Counted from the first letter of the stretch, positions 1-5,160 are shown. The stretch: 7,114 bases of DNA from an uncultured Collinsella sp. (GCA_902489855.1 CABUBS010000107.1:1-7114); one strand, 5' to 3'. Translations and numbers: made by a program. Notes: generated by a model from the sequence alone, not told the origin.

Positions 1-788
1 GTCGACTCGCTGGAGATTCCCGAGGAGGTTCTGCGCCCCGCCGTGCCTTTCCGGGTCCCCGCATAGACAGCCATGTCGATAAAGAGCTTGGGATAAAACT
101 GCTGAGGGTAGGTGCCCGCAACTAGGAGTCCAGCCTTGGTGACATTGCCCTGGGAATCAAGGAAATTTAGGCGCTCCAGCTTCGTTTGTTTGTCCGGCGC
201 GCCGCGCATTGCCCGAGGCGTCAACGAGAAAGCCCGATCTATCGTACGGTCGACCAGCGCCTCGTCGAGATCGTCCGCACCCGCGCCCGCCACCGCGTCG
301 CGATCGCTCGGAGTCGCTCGACCGTATGACGCCAATGCGAGCACCTCGGTCGACGAAAGCGGGACATCTTTGTCATCGATGCGTTTGTAGCTGCCACCTT
401 GAGCGCCCCGCTCTATGACATAGCAAGGCTTGCTCGACGGGTCGAGCTCCTCAATCGTGATGACCAGAACCACGGTGCCCTGGAGCTCCACGCGCTCAAT
501 GGTGTATTTGGGCGGATTGGCCAGCTTTCCGCGACCGCCGGCATCGCCCATGCCCGCCACGAATTGGTTGAGCACTTTCTCGGTCTCAAAGTTTGCAACT
601 GGGACAAAACCCGCGCGCTCGCTCACTCCGAGTACGATGATGCCGCCGGCGGTGTTTGCGAAAGCGCTGACCGTTTCCCATACGTCGCGGGAAAGCGTTG
701 TGGCGCTCTCCTTGACCTCGACGTTAAGATCGTCCGAGCCCATGCGCCTTAAAGACTCAAGCAGACCGGTCAGCTCGTTTTCGTTCAT
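1..788 (-). CDS. AlbA_2 (Schlafen-type) putative transcriptional regulator, partial
   Basis: The gene starts at ATG 788-786 and stays open for 262 codons to the left edge, so the C-terminus is missing. The start has a good Shine-Dalgarno (AAAGGA, 796-801) seven bases upstream. Residues ~22-55 are a clear AlbA_2 signature: NVEVKES (22-28), then SAFANTAGG (41-49) running into IIVLGVSE. Residues ~85-140 continue the fold (IERVELQGTVVLVITI, then the SKPCYV and GSYKRIDD strands). Family knowledge: AlbA_2 proteins (COG2865-like) usually join this N-terminal domain to a GHKL-type ATPase-like region and a C-terminal winged helix, and are called putative transcriptional regulators; their biochemistry is poorly defined. 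The expected C-terminal DNA-binding part lies outside the window. The gene follows a complex repeated upstream region that may be its own operator. The last dozen codons at the edge (left of ~36) no longer resemble the family as I know it. The AlbA_2 call is firm; the regulatory role is inferred. Confidence 0.9.
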   Translation of the reverse strand, partial: MNENELTGLLESLRRMGSDDLNVEVKESATTLSRDVWETVSAFANTAGGIIVLGVSERAGFVPVANFETEKVLNQFVAGMGDAGGRGKLANPPKYTIERVELQGTVVLVITIEELDPSSKPCYVIERGAQGGSYKRIDDKDVPLSSTEVLALASYGRATPSDRDAVAGAGADDLDEALVDRTIDRAFSLTPRAMRGAPDKQTKLERLNFLDSQGNVTKAGLLVAGTYPQQFYPKLFIDMAVYAGTRKGTAGRRTSSGISSES

Positions 789-795
789 CTGCACG

Positions 796-801
796 TCCTT
801 T
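796..801 (-). promoter_or_regulatory. Ribosome binding site of the AlbA_2 gene
   Basis: AAAGGA on the minus strand lies seven bases before ATG 788-786. It fixes the start of the AlbA_2 gene and leaves the repeat array 842-918 wholly upstream of the coding region. Confidence 0.7.
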
Positions 802-841
802 CGCTCGGCCCGGCGGAGAATGCCGCGAATAGATTCCCTTC

Positions 842-927
842 GTCTCTCAGTTATCTCTCGTAATTATCTCTCATCTTTCTGCTATCTCTCATATTAGAGA
901 TAAGTGAGAGATGAAAGAAAAGATGTC
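842..927. repeat. TATCTCTC box array A (promoter-proximal copy)
   Basis: Forward heptamers ATCTCTC occur at 853-859, 866-872 and 884-890, with a variant GTCTCTC at 842-848. Inverted copies follow: AGAGAT at 896-901 and GAGAGAT at 906-912. Most boxes extend to TATCTCTCRT. Start-to-start spacings are 11, 13 and 18 bases. The whole block is a rough dyad, with ATCTTTCT (874-881) on one side and AGAAAAGATG (917-926) on the other. The array ends about 54 bases before the AlbA_2 start codon. It matches array B (1013-1084) over ~70 bp. I infer a multi-site operator, most simply for the AlbA_2 regulator itself; no known motif is being matched. Confidence 0.75.
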
Positions 928-941
928 TGCCATCTGTTTCA

Positions 942-969
942 TTTAAACATGTTTTTGCTGGTAGAACAA
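942..969 (-). promoter_or_regulatory. Candidate promoter of the AlbA_2 gene
   Basis: Read on the minus strand, TTGTTC (964-969) and TTTAAA (942-947) are separated by 16 bases. This gives a weak sigma-70-like promoter pointing at the AlbA_2 gene. It lies between the two TATCTCTC arrays: array A would fall in the transcribed leader and array B upstream. The match to consensus is modest (3/6 and 4/6), so this is tentative. Confidence 0.3.
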
Positions 970-995
970 TCGGTATTGAGATAATACCATGATTG
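967..995. repeat. Dyad between the two box arrays
   Basis: CAATC-GGTATT, a 5-base centre GAGAT, then AATACC-AT-GATTG form an inverted repeat with 11 paired positions per arm and a two-base bulge. The core GGTATT/AATACC (972-988) is perfect. It overlaps the candidate -35 element of the AlbA_2 promoter, so it could be a second operator or a hairpin. No T-tract follows on either strand, so it is not a typical terminator. Confidence 0.55.
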
Positions 996-1012
996 CTTGT
1001 CTCTTTGCTGCT

Positions 1013-1084
1013 CAGTTATCTCTCATATTTATCTCTCGTCTTTCTTTATCTCTCGTATTAGTGACGAATGAGAGATGAGAGATA
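1013..1084. repeat. TATCTCTC box array B (distal copy)
   Basis: Forward ATCTCTC boxes lie at 1018-1024, 1031-1037 and 1048-1054. Two head-to-tail inverted boxes GAGAGAT follow at 1070-1076 and 1077-1083. The block aligns with array A at an offset of 165 bases up to the middle and 164 afterwards, reflecting one single-base gap. By eye about four-fifths of positions agree, and the boxes are better conserved than the bases between them. That pattern suggests selection for protein binding. The array lies about 225-296 bases upstream of the AlbA_2 start codon. Confidence 0.75.
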
Positions 1085-1136
1085 CGCGGGTGATGGACGA
1101 GCGTGGATTATTGGACGGTCGGAAAATCCCTCAAAC
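1085..1136. other. Intergenic spacer with no recognised feature
   Basis: Between array B and the PTS operon terminator I see no credible reading frame, repeat or promoter on either strand. Confidence 0.5.
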
Positions 1137-1168
1137 AAAAAGCGGGGCCGGCCTTACGCCAAACCCCG
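1137..1168 (-). terminator. Rho-independent terminator of the PTS operon
   Basis: On the minus strand, CGGGG (1168-1164) pairs with CCCCG (1147-1143), with a small inner GGC/GCC stem in the loop, and is followed by TTTTT (1141-1137). It lies about 50 bases beyond the EIID stop and marks the 3' end of the operon. It also separates the operon from the AlbA_2 upstream region. Confidence 0.75.
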
Positions 1169-1217
1169 TTTTCAAACGGTCAGTTAGTTATCCAACGCGC
1201 GAGCATAGGAGTTAACA

Positions 1218-2066
1218 TTACGCCGCCGCGAACACTCCCAAACCTGTTCCGATGATGCAGATCGCGAAGATACCAATAATAATCCAAATGGTCTTGACGC
1301 CCTTTTTATAGAGGGCAACGCAAGCGAACGTTGCCAGCAAGGGCAGCAGACCGGGGAAGATCGAATCGAACAGATCCTGCAGGACAATCTCCGAACCACC
1401 CACATCAAAGGTCAAAGCCGTGGACAGCGAGACCTGTGCCGCAATCATCGCGCCAATGACGGTCATTCCGAGAACGCCGGCAGCATGCGTCATGCGAGAC
1501 ATAAGGTTGTTCTCTTCGGACTGCTGCAGGAACTTGGTTCCCAGGTCGTATCCCAGATGGGCGGCGACGATACGCGTTGCAAAGTTAATCACCGAGTAGA
1601 TGAGCGCGTACACGATGGGGCCGAGCGGGTTGCCCGTCGACGCGATGCCAATACCAATGCCGGCGGCGACCACGCGGAACGTACCCCAGTAGAACGAATC
1701 GCCAATGCCGGAAAGCGGTCCCATGAGGCCGACCTTCATGGCGTTAATCGAGGACGTGTCGAAGTTCTTATCGGCAGCCGCCTGCTCTTCCATCGAAACC
1801 GTTAGGCCGGCTACAAACGGAAGCACATGAGGCGTGATGTTAAAGAACTCGGTATGGCGATCGAGCGCCGCATAGTAATCGTCGTCGTTGGGATAGATCT
1901 TTCGCAGGGGCTTCTGAATGGTGTACATGAAGCCCATTGCCATCATCTTGTCGTACGACTGCGAGCACTGGCTCGTAAACTGGCGAAGGAACATGCTCCG
2001 ATACATATCGGGGCTCATAATCGCGTCCTTCTTGGCCTCTTTGAGGTCGGTGTTCTGGGTAGCCAT
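1218..2066 (-). CDS. PTS mannose/fructose/sorbose-family EIID component
   Basis: This 282-residue protein is the typical size for EIID, one of the two integral membrane subunits of mannose-family PTS permeases, which works with EIIC to move the sugar across the membrane. The EIID hallmark GLMGPLSGIGDSFYWGT is at residues 113-129. The soluble N-terminal part (to ~110) includes SPDMYRSMFLRQF and a helical segment. Hydrophobic segments lie at about 131-165, 196-216, 236-254 and 259-280. The start ATG overlaps the EIIC stop by one base (TAATG), and a strong AGGAGG (2074-2079) inside the end of EIIC sits seven bases before it, so the two genes are probably translationally coupled. It is the last gene of the operon. 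The family call is secure; the substrate (probably a fructosamine) comes from the deglycase next door. Confidence 0.96.
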   Translation of the reverse strand: MATQNTDLKEAKKDAIMSPDMYRSMFLRQFTSQCSQSYDKMMAMGFMYTIQKPLRKIYPNDDDYYAALDRHTEFFNITPHVLPFVAGLTVSMEEQAAADKNFDTSSINAMKVGLMGPLSGIGDSFYWGTFRVVAAGIGIGIASTGNPLGPIVYALIYSVINFATRIVAAHLGYDLGTKFLQQSEENNLMSRMTHAAGVLGMTVIGAMIAAQVSLSTALTFDVGGSEIVLQDLFDSIFPGLLPLLATFACVALYKKGVKTIWIIIGIFAICIIGTGLGVFAAA

Positions 2067-2839
2067 TAGAAGTCCTCCTCTTCATCTGCAGCAACCGTCT
2101 GCGGACCGGACGAGCCCTCGCGGAAGGCCAGGAGCAGCGCGACGCAAATGGCAGCTGCGGCGACGCCGATAACGTCCATCTTGAGGTAAATGACCATAAT
2201 GAATCCCAGGAACAGCCAAGGAAGCAGCTTGTTATCGCCCATGGTCCTAATAAGAAGTGCGAAGCCGATGCAGACCATGACGCCGGATGCAACGTTGAGG
2301 CCGTCCATCACAAACTGCGGAATCGCGTTGAGCGCATTGTTGATGAGGTCGGCACCAAAGAACAGCGAGCAAAACACCAGCAGTGCAGACGGAATGCCAA
2401 TCGACAGCGGCACGATGGTCAGATGGTACAGGTTCGCCTTGGCAAGATCGCGATTTGCCAGAGCGGTCTCAATCTTCTTGCAGGCAAAGGCACCCGGAAC
2501 GGCGTAGCAGAAGTTGCGCCACACCTGAAGGAAGACGGAGACGGGAAGGGCGAGTGCGACGGCAGTTGCCGTGCCCGTACCCGTAATGACGGCAAACGCG
2601 CAGCCAAGCACGCCGGAAGCATAGACCTCAGGAGGAACCGCCGCACCGACCATGATGGCGCCCATGAACATGGACTCCAAAGCAGCGCCGACGATAACGC
2701 CCTGCTGGACATCGCCAAGGATCAAGCCAACGAACAGGCTCGTAAACAGCGGACGACCAAGCATCGTAATGCCAAATAATTGCTCGTCCATGGACGCAAT
2801 AAATGCGACCAGTGCAACTAGAAGATACTGGACAACCAT
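2066..2839 (-). CDS. PTS mannose/fructose/sorbose-family EIIC component
   Basis: EIIC is the membrane subunit that, with EIID, binds and translocates the sugar. The protein is almost wholly hydrophobic and carries the family pattern: ASMDEQLFG (15-23), GRPLFTSLFVGLILGD (28-43), GVIVGAALESMFMG (47-60) and the PPEVYASG motif soon after. A polar loop, CKKIETALANRDLAKANLYHL, follows at about residues 119-139, then further membrane segments and an acidic tail ending EEEDF. I start at ATG 2839-2837 (257 residues) because GGGG (2849-2852) then lies nine bases upstream. An upstream in-frame TTG at 2848-2846 would add three residues but would abut that Shine-Dalgarno. The gene follows the deglycase after an ~80-base gap holding a large hairpin, and it overlaps EIID by one base. 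Confidence 0.95.
   Translation of the reverse strand: MVVQYLLVALVAFIASMDEQLFGITMLGRPLFTSLFVGLILGDVQQGVIVGAALESMFMGAIMVGAAVPPEVYASGVLGCAFAVITGTGTATAVALALPVSVFLQVWRNFCYAVPGAFACKKIETALANRDLAKANLYHLTIVPLSIGIPSALLVFCSLFFGADLINNALNAIPQFVMDGLNVASGVMVCIGFALLIRTMGDNKLLPWLFLGFIMVIYLKMDVIGVAAAAICVALLLAFREGSSGPQTVAADEEEDF
2074..2079 (-). promoter_or_regulatory. Strong ribosome binding site of EIID inside the EIIC gene
   Basis: AGGAGG on the minus strand lies seven bases before the EIID ATG and within the last codons of EIIC, where it helps encode the acidic C-terminal tail EEEDF. With the TAATG overlap, it should keep EIIC and EIID output matched. Confidence 0.8.
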
Positions 2840-2860
2840 TTCGATCAACCCCAGAAACAG

Positions 2861-2899
2861 GTCTGCAGGCGAGGCATTCTGCGCAGCTCGCCTGCAGAC
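2861..2899. repeat. Perfect 13-bp hairpin between deglycase and EIIC genes
   Basis: GTCTGCAGGCGAG (2861-2873) is the exact reverse complement of CTCGCCTGCAGAC (2887-2899), with a 13-base loop between. In the operon transcript this forms a stable stem just after the deglycase stop and about nine bases before the weak EIIC ribosome binding site. No T-run follows the stem on the minus strand (CTGTTTCTGG comes next), so it is a poor terminator. I infer a transcript-stabilising or processing hairpin that sets deglycase mRNA above EIIC/EIID mRNA, or a structure tuning EIIC translation. Confidence 0.85.
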
Positions 2900-2920
2900 A
2901 ACCGCAGCAATTTGAGAGGA

Positions 2921-3955
2921 TTAGTAGTTCATCTGGTGATAGTAACGACGCGTGGTGAGCGGGTGGTTACGGACGTGCTCGAGATGGCAGCTCAGACGCT
3001 CGGTGATGGTGTAGGTGACCATCGGGGAGACGATCTTGCGGAACTCGGGGTCGCTGAACGGCAGCTCGACCTCGGCGGTGTCGAACTTGTTCACGCGGAC
3101 ATGGACGCCCTTCTCGTCGGCGAGCATGTGAGTGAAGTTGTCCACGCGGTCCATGAGCTTACGGGTGTCGTCCTCGCCGTAGAGCATGATGAGGCTCGTG
3201 CCCTCCTCGCACAGCTCGATGGTGCCGTGGAAGAACTCGGCGGCGTGGATGGACTTGGTCTTGATCCACTGCATCTCCTCGAGGATGCACATGGCGTAGT
3301 CGTAGGCCTCACCCCAGAGCATGCCGGAGCCGATCACCATGTGGTAGTCGGTGTCCTTGAAGTCCTCGGCCATGGCGGCGCAGCGCTCGTCCTGAGCGTC
3401 CTTGGCCTTGATGAGGTACGGAGCGATGTTGCCGAACTCCTCCATGAAGGTGTCGTACTTGGGGAAGGCGCCGGCGTTCTTGAGGAAGCGGGCGACCAGC
3501 GTGATCTGGTAGGTGTAGATGGCCTCGCACAGGACGTCGTCCTCGGCGAAGCTGAAGAACTTGTAATCGGCGTACTCGGTGGCCGGGGTGTTGTCGTTGG
3601 AGACGTACATCAGCGTGCGGGCACCCTGCTCCTGGCAGAACTTGGCGGCCTCGATGATCTCGGGGGTGGTGCCGGTACGGGTGGAGAAGACGCAGACCGA
3701 GTCCTTGTTGAAGGTCTTGGGCGGGCATGCGAGGAACTCAGCGGCAATCTCGCAGTGGACGTCGACGTCGGCCGTGGTGGTCTCGACCCAATATTTCATC
3801 GGGAGCGTGTGGGCCCAGGTGCCGCCGCAGCCGATGAAGAAGATGTTGGAATAACCCTGCTCGCAGACCTTGTCCACGGCAGCCTCAATCTGAGGACGGA
3901 GAGCGAGGGCATCGCTCACAACCTTCTCGTAACGAGGCTCATCGAAATTGAACAT
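2921..3955 (-). CDS. Fructosamine-6-phosphate deglycase-like SIS-domain protein (FrlB/GfrF type)
   Basis: The 344-residue protein has two SIS domains, like FrlB/GlmS-type sugar-phosphate isomerases. FrlB-type enzymes split fructoselysine-6-phosphate into glucose-6-phosphate and lysine in the cytosol. Phosphosugar-binding elements are FFIGCGGTWAH (39-49) and VFSTRTGTTPE (89-99); the second domain begins near HMVIGSGMLWGEAYDYA (205-221). The most telling stretch is EEMQWIKTKSIHAAEFFHG (226-244), with the C-terminal RNHPLTTRRYYHQMNY (329-344); both closely match FrlB proteins as I remember them, particularly the Bacillus one. E227 and H243 are 16 residues apart, matching the spacing of the Glu/His pair I recall as catalytic in Salmonella FrlB. 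The start has AGGAG (3962-3966) six bases upstream. Codon use is strikingly GC-ending compared with the PTS genes, suggesting high expression. The exact substrate (fructoselysine, glucoselysine or another Amadori compound) is not settled by sequence. Confidence 0.88.
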   Translation of the reverse strand: MFNFDEPRYEKVVSDALALRPQIEAAVDKVCEQGYSNIFFIGCGGTWAHTLPMKYWVETTTADVDVHCEIAAEFLACPPKTFNKDSVCVFSTRTGTTPEIIEAAKFCQEQGARTLMYVSNDNTPATEYADYKFFSFAEDDVLCEAIYTYQITLVARFLKNAGAFPKYDTFMEEFGNIAPYLIKAKDAQDERCAAMAEDFKDTDYHMVIGSGMLWGEAYDYAMCILEEMQWIKTKSIHAAEFFHGTIELCEEGTSLIMLYGEDDTRKLMDRVDNFTHMLADEKGVHVRVNKFDTAEVELPFSDPEFRKIVSPMVTYTITERLSCHLEHVRNHPLTTRRYYHQMNY

Positions 3956-3975
3956 CCCTTACTCCTAACTCACTT

Positions 3976-3996
3976 GGATGAACCCTTCATTCATCC
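3976..3996. promoter_or_regulatory. Dyad near the transcription start of the deglycase block (candidate operator)
   Basis: GGATGAA (3976-3982) and TTCATCC (3990-3996) are perfect 7-bp inverted arms around a 7-base centre. The dyad lies just downstream of the candidate -10 element (4006-4011) and upstream of the deglycase Shine-Dalgarno, so a bound repressor would block transcription there. It could instead be a leader hairpin. Confidence 0.5.
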
Positions 3997-4005
3997 CATG
4001 ACGTT

Positions 4006-4033
4006 ATAATACTTTATATAACTAACTATGCAA
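4006..4033 (-). promoter_or_regulatory. Candidate promoter for deglycase-EIIC-EIID
   Basis: On the minus strand, TTGCAT (4028-4033) and TATTAT (4006-4011) are separated by 16 bases, ahead of the deglycase and downstream of a strong terminator. The -10 is one base from consensus; the -35 is weak. The very AT-rich surroundings, in an otherwise GC-rich window, fit a promoter. The dyad GTTATA-N8-TATAAC (4003-4022) overlaps the -10 region. Confidence 0.5.
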
Positions 4034-4067
4034 GAACTATTTCAGATTTTTTTGATTTTTCTTTAAT

Positions 4068-4098
4068 AAAAAGCCCGCCGATCAAATGATCGACGGGC
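4068..4098 (-). terminator. Strong intrinsic terminator inside the PTS locus, after EIIB
   Basis: On the minus strand GCCCGTCGATC pairs with GATCGGCGGGC (one G-T pair) around a four-base loop, followed by TTTTT (4072-4068). It is a textbook rho-independent terminator placed ~50 bases after the EIIB stop and ahead of the deglycase promoter. It should end most EIIA-EIIB transcripts and separate the two halves of the locus, or act as a partial terminator that lowers read-through. Confidence 0.88.
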
Positions 4099-4112
4099 AT
4101 AGACATAGAGCA

Positions 4113-4131
4113 TCGGTTCAATAAAAACCGA
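4113..4131. repeat. Small inverted repeat downstream of EIIB
   Basis: TCGGTT (4113-4118) and AACCGA (4126-4131) form a 6-bp stem with a 7-base AT-rich loop, between the EIIB stop and the main terminator. It may be a minor stem in the EIIA-EIIB 3' untranslated region; no separate function is evident. Confidence 0.35.
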
Positions 4132-4149
4132 ACACCAACATGTTTTCGG

Positions 4150-4623
4150 CTAAAAAACGTCCTTGGCAAACACCTTTGAGTCATTGGGGACCTGACGGAT
4201 TTCGATAACCACGCCATCGTTCACAAGCTCTTGGATATGCTCGGCATCGGTTTCGGTCGCAAAGATCGCGGGGGTCGGATGAAGCGTGGTCTCGGGAGAC
4301 TTTCGAGTTCCGCCCAAATTGATCTCCTTGATGTCTTTGCAACCCTTAGCAAGGCGATAGGCATCCTCGATCGTCTCGACAATGATAAACAGCGAATACT
4401 TGTCGGTAACGCCGCTGTTGAGCGCCTCGATAGCAGCGTCAACATCCTTGATGACGAGTTTAACGCCGCTGGGGCGGGCGAGCCTCAAAGCGGCTTTTCT
4501 CATATCGTCTTTTGCCACGGCGTCGCTGGCACACAGGATGCAATCGACATCCAGCGCATGTGTCCAAGACATGGCGACCTGGCCGTGAATCAATCGGTAA
4601 TCGACCCTCGTAAGCTTAATCAT
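4150..4623 (-). CDS. PTS mannose/fructose/sorbose-family EIIB component
   Basis: EIIB accepts phosphate from EIIA on a histidine and passes it to the incoming sugar at the cytoplasmic face of EIIC/EIID. The active-site motif is at the N-terminus: TRVDYRLIHGQV (5-16), with the phosphorylated histidine as H13. Arg6, Asp8 and Arg10 match the conserved R-x-D-x-RLIHGQV pattern. The conserved INLGGTRKSP segment lies near residues 102-111. I choose ATG 4623-4621 (157 residues) because GGAG (4633-4636) lies nine bases upstream. A longer frame from GTG 4638 would begin inside the region holding that Shine-Dalgarno. Length is normal for a stand-alone EIIB. The gene follows EIIA by 62 bases and ends before a strong terminator. 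Family and function are secure; specificity is inferred from context. Confidence 0.95.
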   Translation of the reverse strand: MIKLTRVDYRLIHGQVAMSWTHALDVDCILCASDAVAKDDMRKAALRLARPSGVKLVIKDVDAAIEALNSGVTDKYSLFIIVETIEDAYRLAKGCKDIKEINLGGTRKSPETTLHPTPAIFATETDAEHIQELVNDGVVIEIRQVPNDSKVFAKDVF

Positions 4624-4685
4624 CAAAAACATCTCCACACGTAATAAAGGTAATGACAGGGTTGAATTATTCGTTGAAGCTTGAG

Positions 4686-5105
4686 CTAGAACTCTTCTTC
4701 TTCGACATCGGAGAGCATATCCGCCGCCTCACAAAGCTGGATAAACGAACGTGATCCCTCGACCGCGGCTTTGGCCTTGTCCGCATCCAGGGAGTCCAGC
4801 TGTGTAACCATTTCCACCAGCAGCGGCAAGTTCATTCCGGTGATCAACGTAAACGATCCGGTGGCCTGCCTCTGGATGAATTCGTTGTTTACAGAGCCGC
4901 CAAAGATGTCAGTCACGACAAACCAAGAGTCGGCAGGGTCCCTCGTCTCCATCCAAGCATCGATAAGCGCTGCGACATCCCTCGTGTCGTCATCGATATA
5001 GGCGCACAGGCACTCGATTCGGTCGTTAGTGCCCATCAGAATCTCCAGAGAGCTTTTCATGCCTTGGGCGAGATAACCATGACTCGCTAGCAATATCTTA
5101 TTCAT
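4686..5105 (-). CDS. PTS mannose/fructose/sorbose-family EIIA component
   Basis: EIIA is the cytosolic subunit that takes phosphate from HPr and gives it to EIIB. The active-site histidine is H9 in ILLASHGYLAQGM (4-16), the usual N-terminal position for this family. Other features are VVTDIFGGSVNNEF (62-75), matching the D-x-x-GGS-x-x-N pattern, and TLITGMNLPLLVEM (85-98), matching the family's TG-x-NLPML-x-E. At 139 residues it is a complete single-domain EIIA. It ends in an acidic tail, EEEEF. GGAG (5110-5113) lies four bases before the ATG. It is the first structural gene of the locus and follows gntR in the same direction, with a 135-base gap that carries possible promoter and operator elements. 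Confidence 0.95.
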   Translation of the reverse strand: MNKILLASHGYLAQGMKSSLEILMGTNDRIECLCAYIDDDTRDVAALIDAWMETRDPADSWFVVTDIFGGSVNNEFIQRQATGSFTLITGMNLPLLVEMVTQLDSLDADKAKAAVEGSRSFIQLCEAADMLSDVEEEEF

Positions 5106-5129
5106 AGTTCTCCAATACCAATAGGACGT

Positions 5130-5160
5130 ACTATATTGTCATAACAAAGTATATTAGCAA
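5130..5160 (-). promoter_or_regulatory. Candidate promoter/operator region of the EIIA-EIIB block
   Basis: This AT-rich stretch ends 24 bases upstream of the EIIA start. Minus-strand -10 candidates are TATACT (5148-5153) and TATAGT (5130-5135). TTGCTA (5155-5160) could be a -35 for the lower set. The dyad TTGT-CATA-ACAA (5136-5147) lies within it and resembles the yGT-n-ACr style of GntR-family operators. The exact promoter cannot be fixed by eye. Confidence 0.4.

Noticed and set aside
112..897. Several overlapping plus-strand open frames of 69-155 codons.
   Set aside because: They lie opposite the AlbA_2 gene and give Arg/Ser/Pro-rich low-complexity products. The minus strand has the family motifs and a good ribosome binding site.
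989..1078. A 29-codon plus-strand frame starting at ATG 989 with a hydrophobic product (MIACLFAAQLSLIF...).
   Set aside because: It has no ribosome binding site, and its hydrophobic look comes from translating the TATCTCTC boxes of array B.
842..1084. The box arrays as a CRISPR array.
   Set aside because: The repeats are only 7-10 bases, spacings are 11-18 bases and some copies are inverted, which does not fit CRISPR repeats and spacers.
1180..1218. A 12-codon minus-strand frame whose ATG overlaps the EIID stop (TAATG).
   Set aside because: No Shine-Dalgarno at a working distance and no recognisable product; the overlap can occur by chance.
2912..4009. A 365-codon open frame on the plus strand opposite the deglycase gene.
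   Set aside because: It is the shadow of a strongly codon-biased gene: the product is a repetitive Val/Leu/Gly/Asp/Glu-rich sequence with no recognisable domain, while the minus strand encodes a clear FrlB-like protein.
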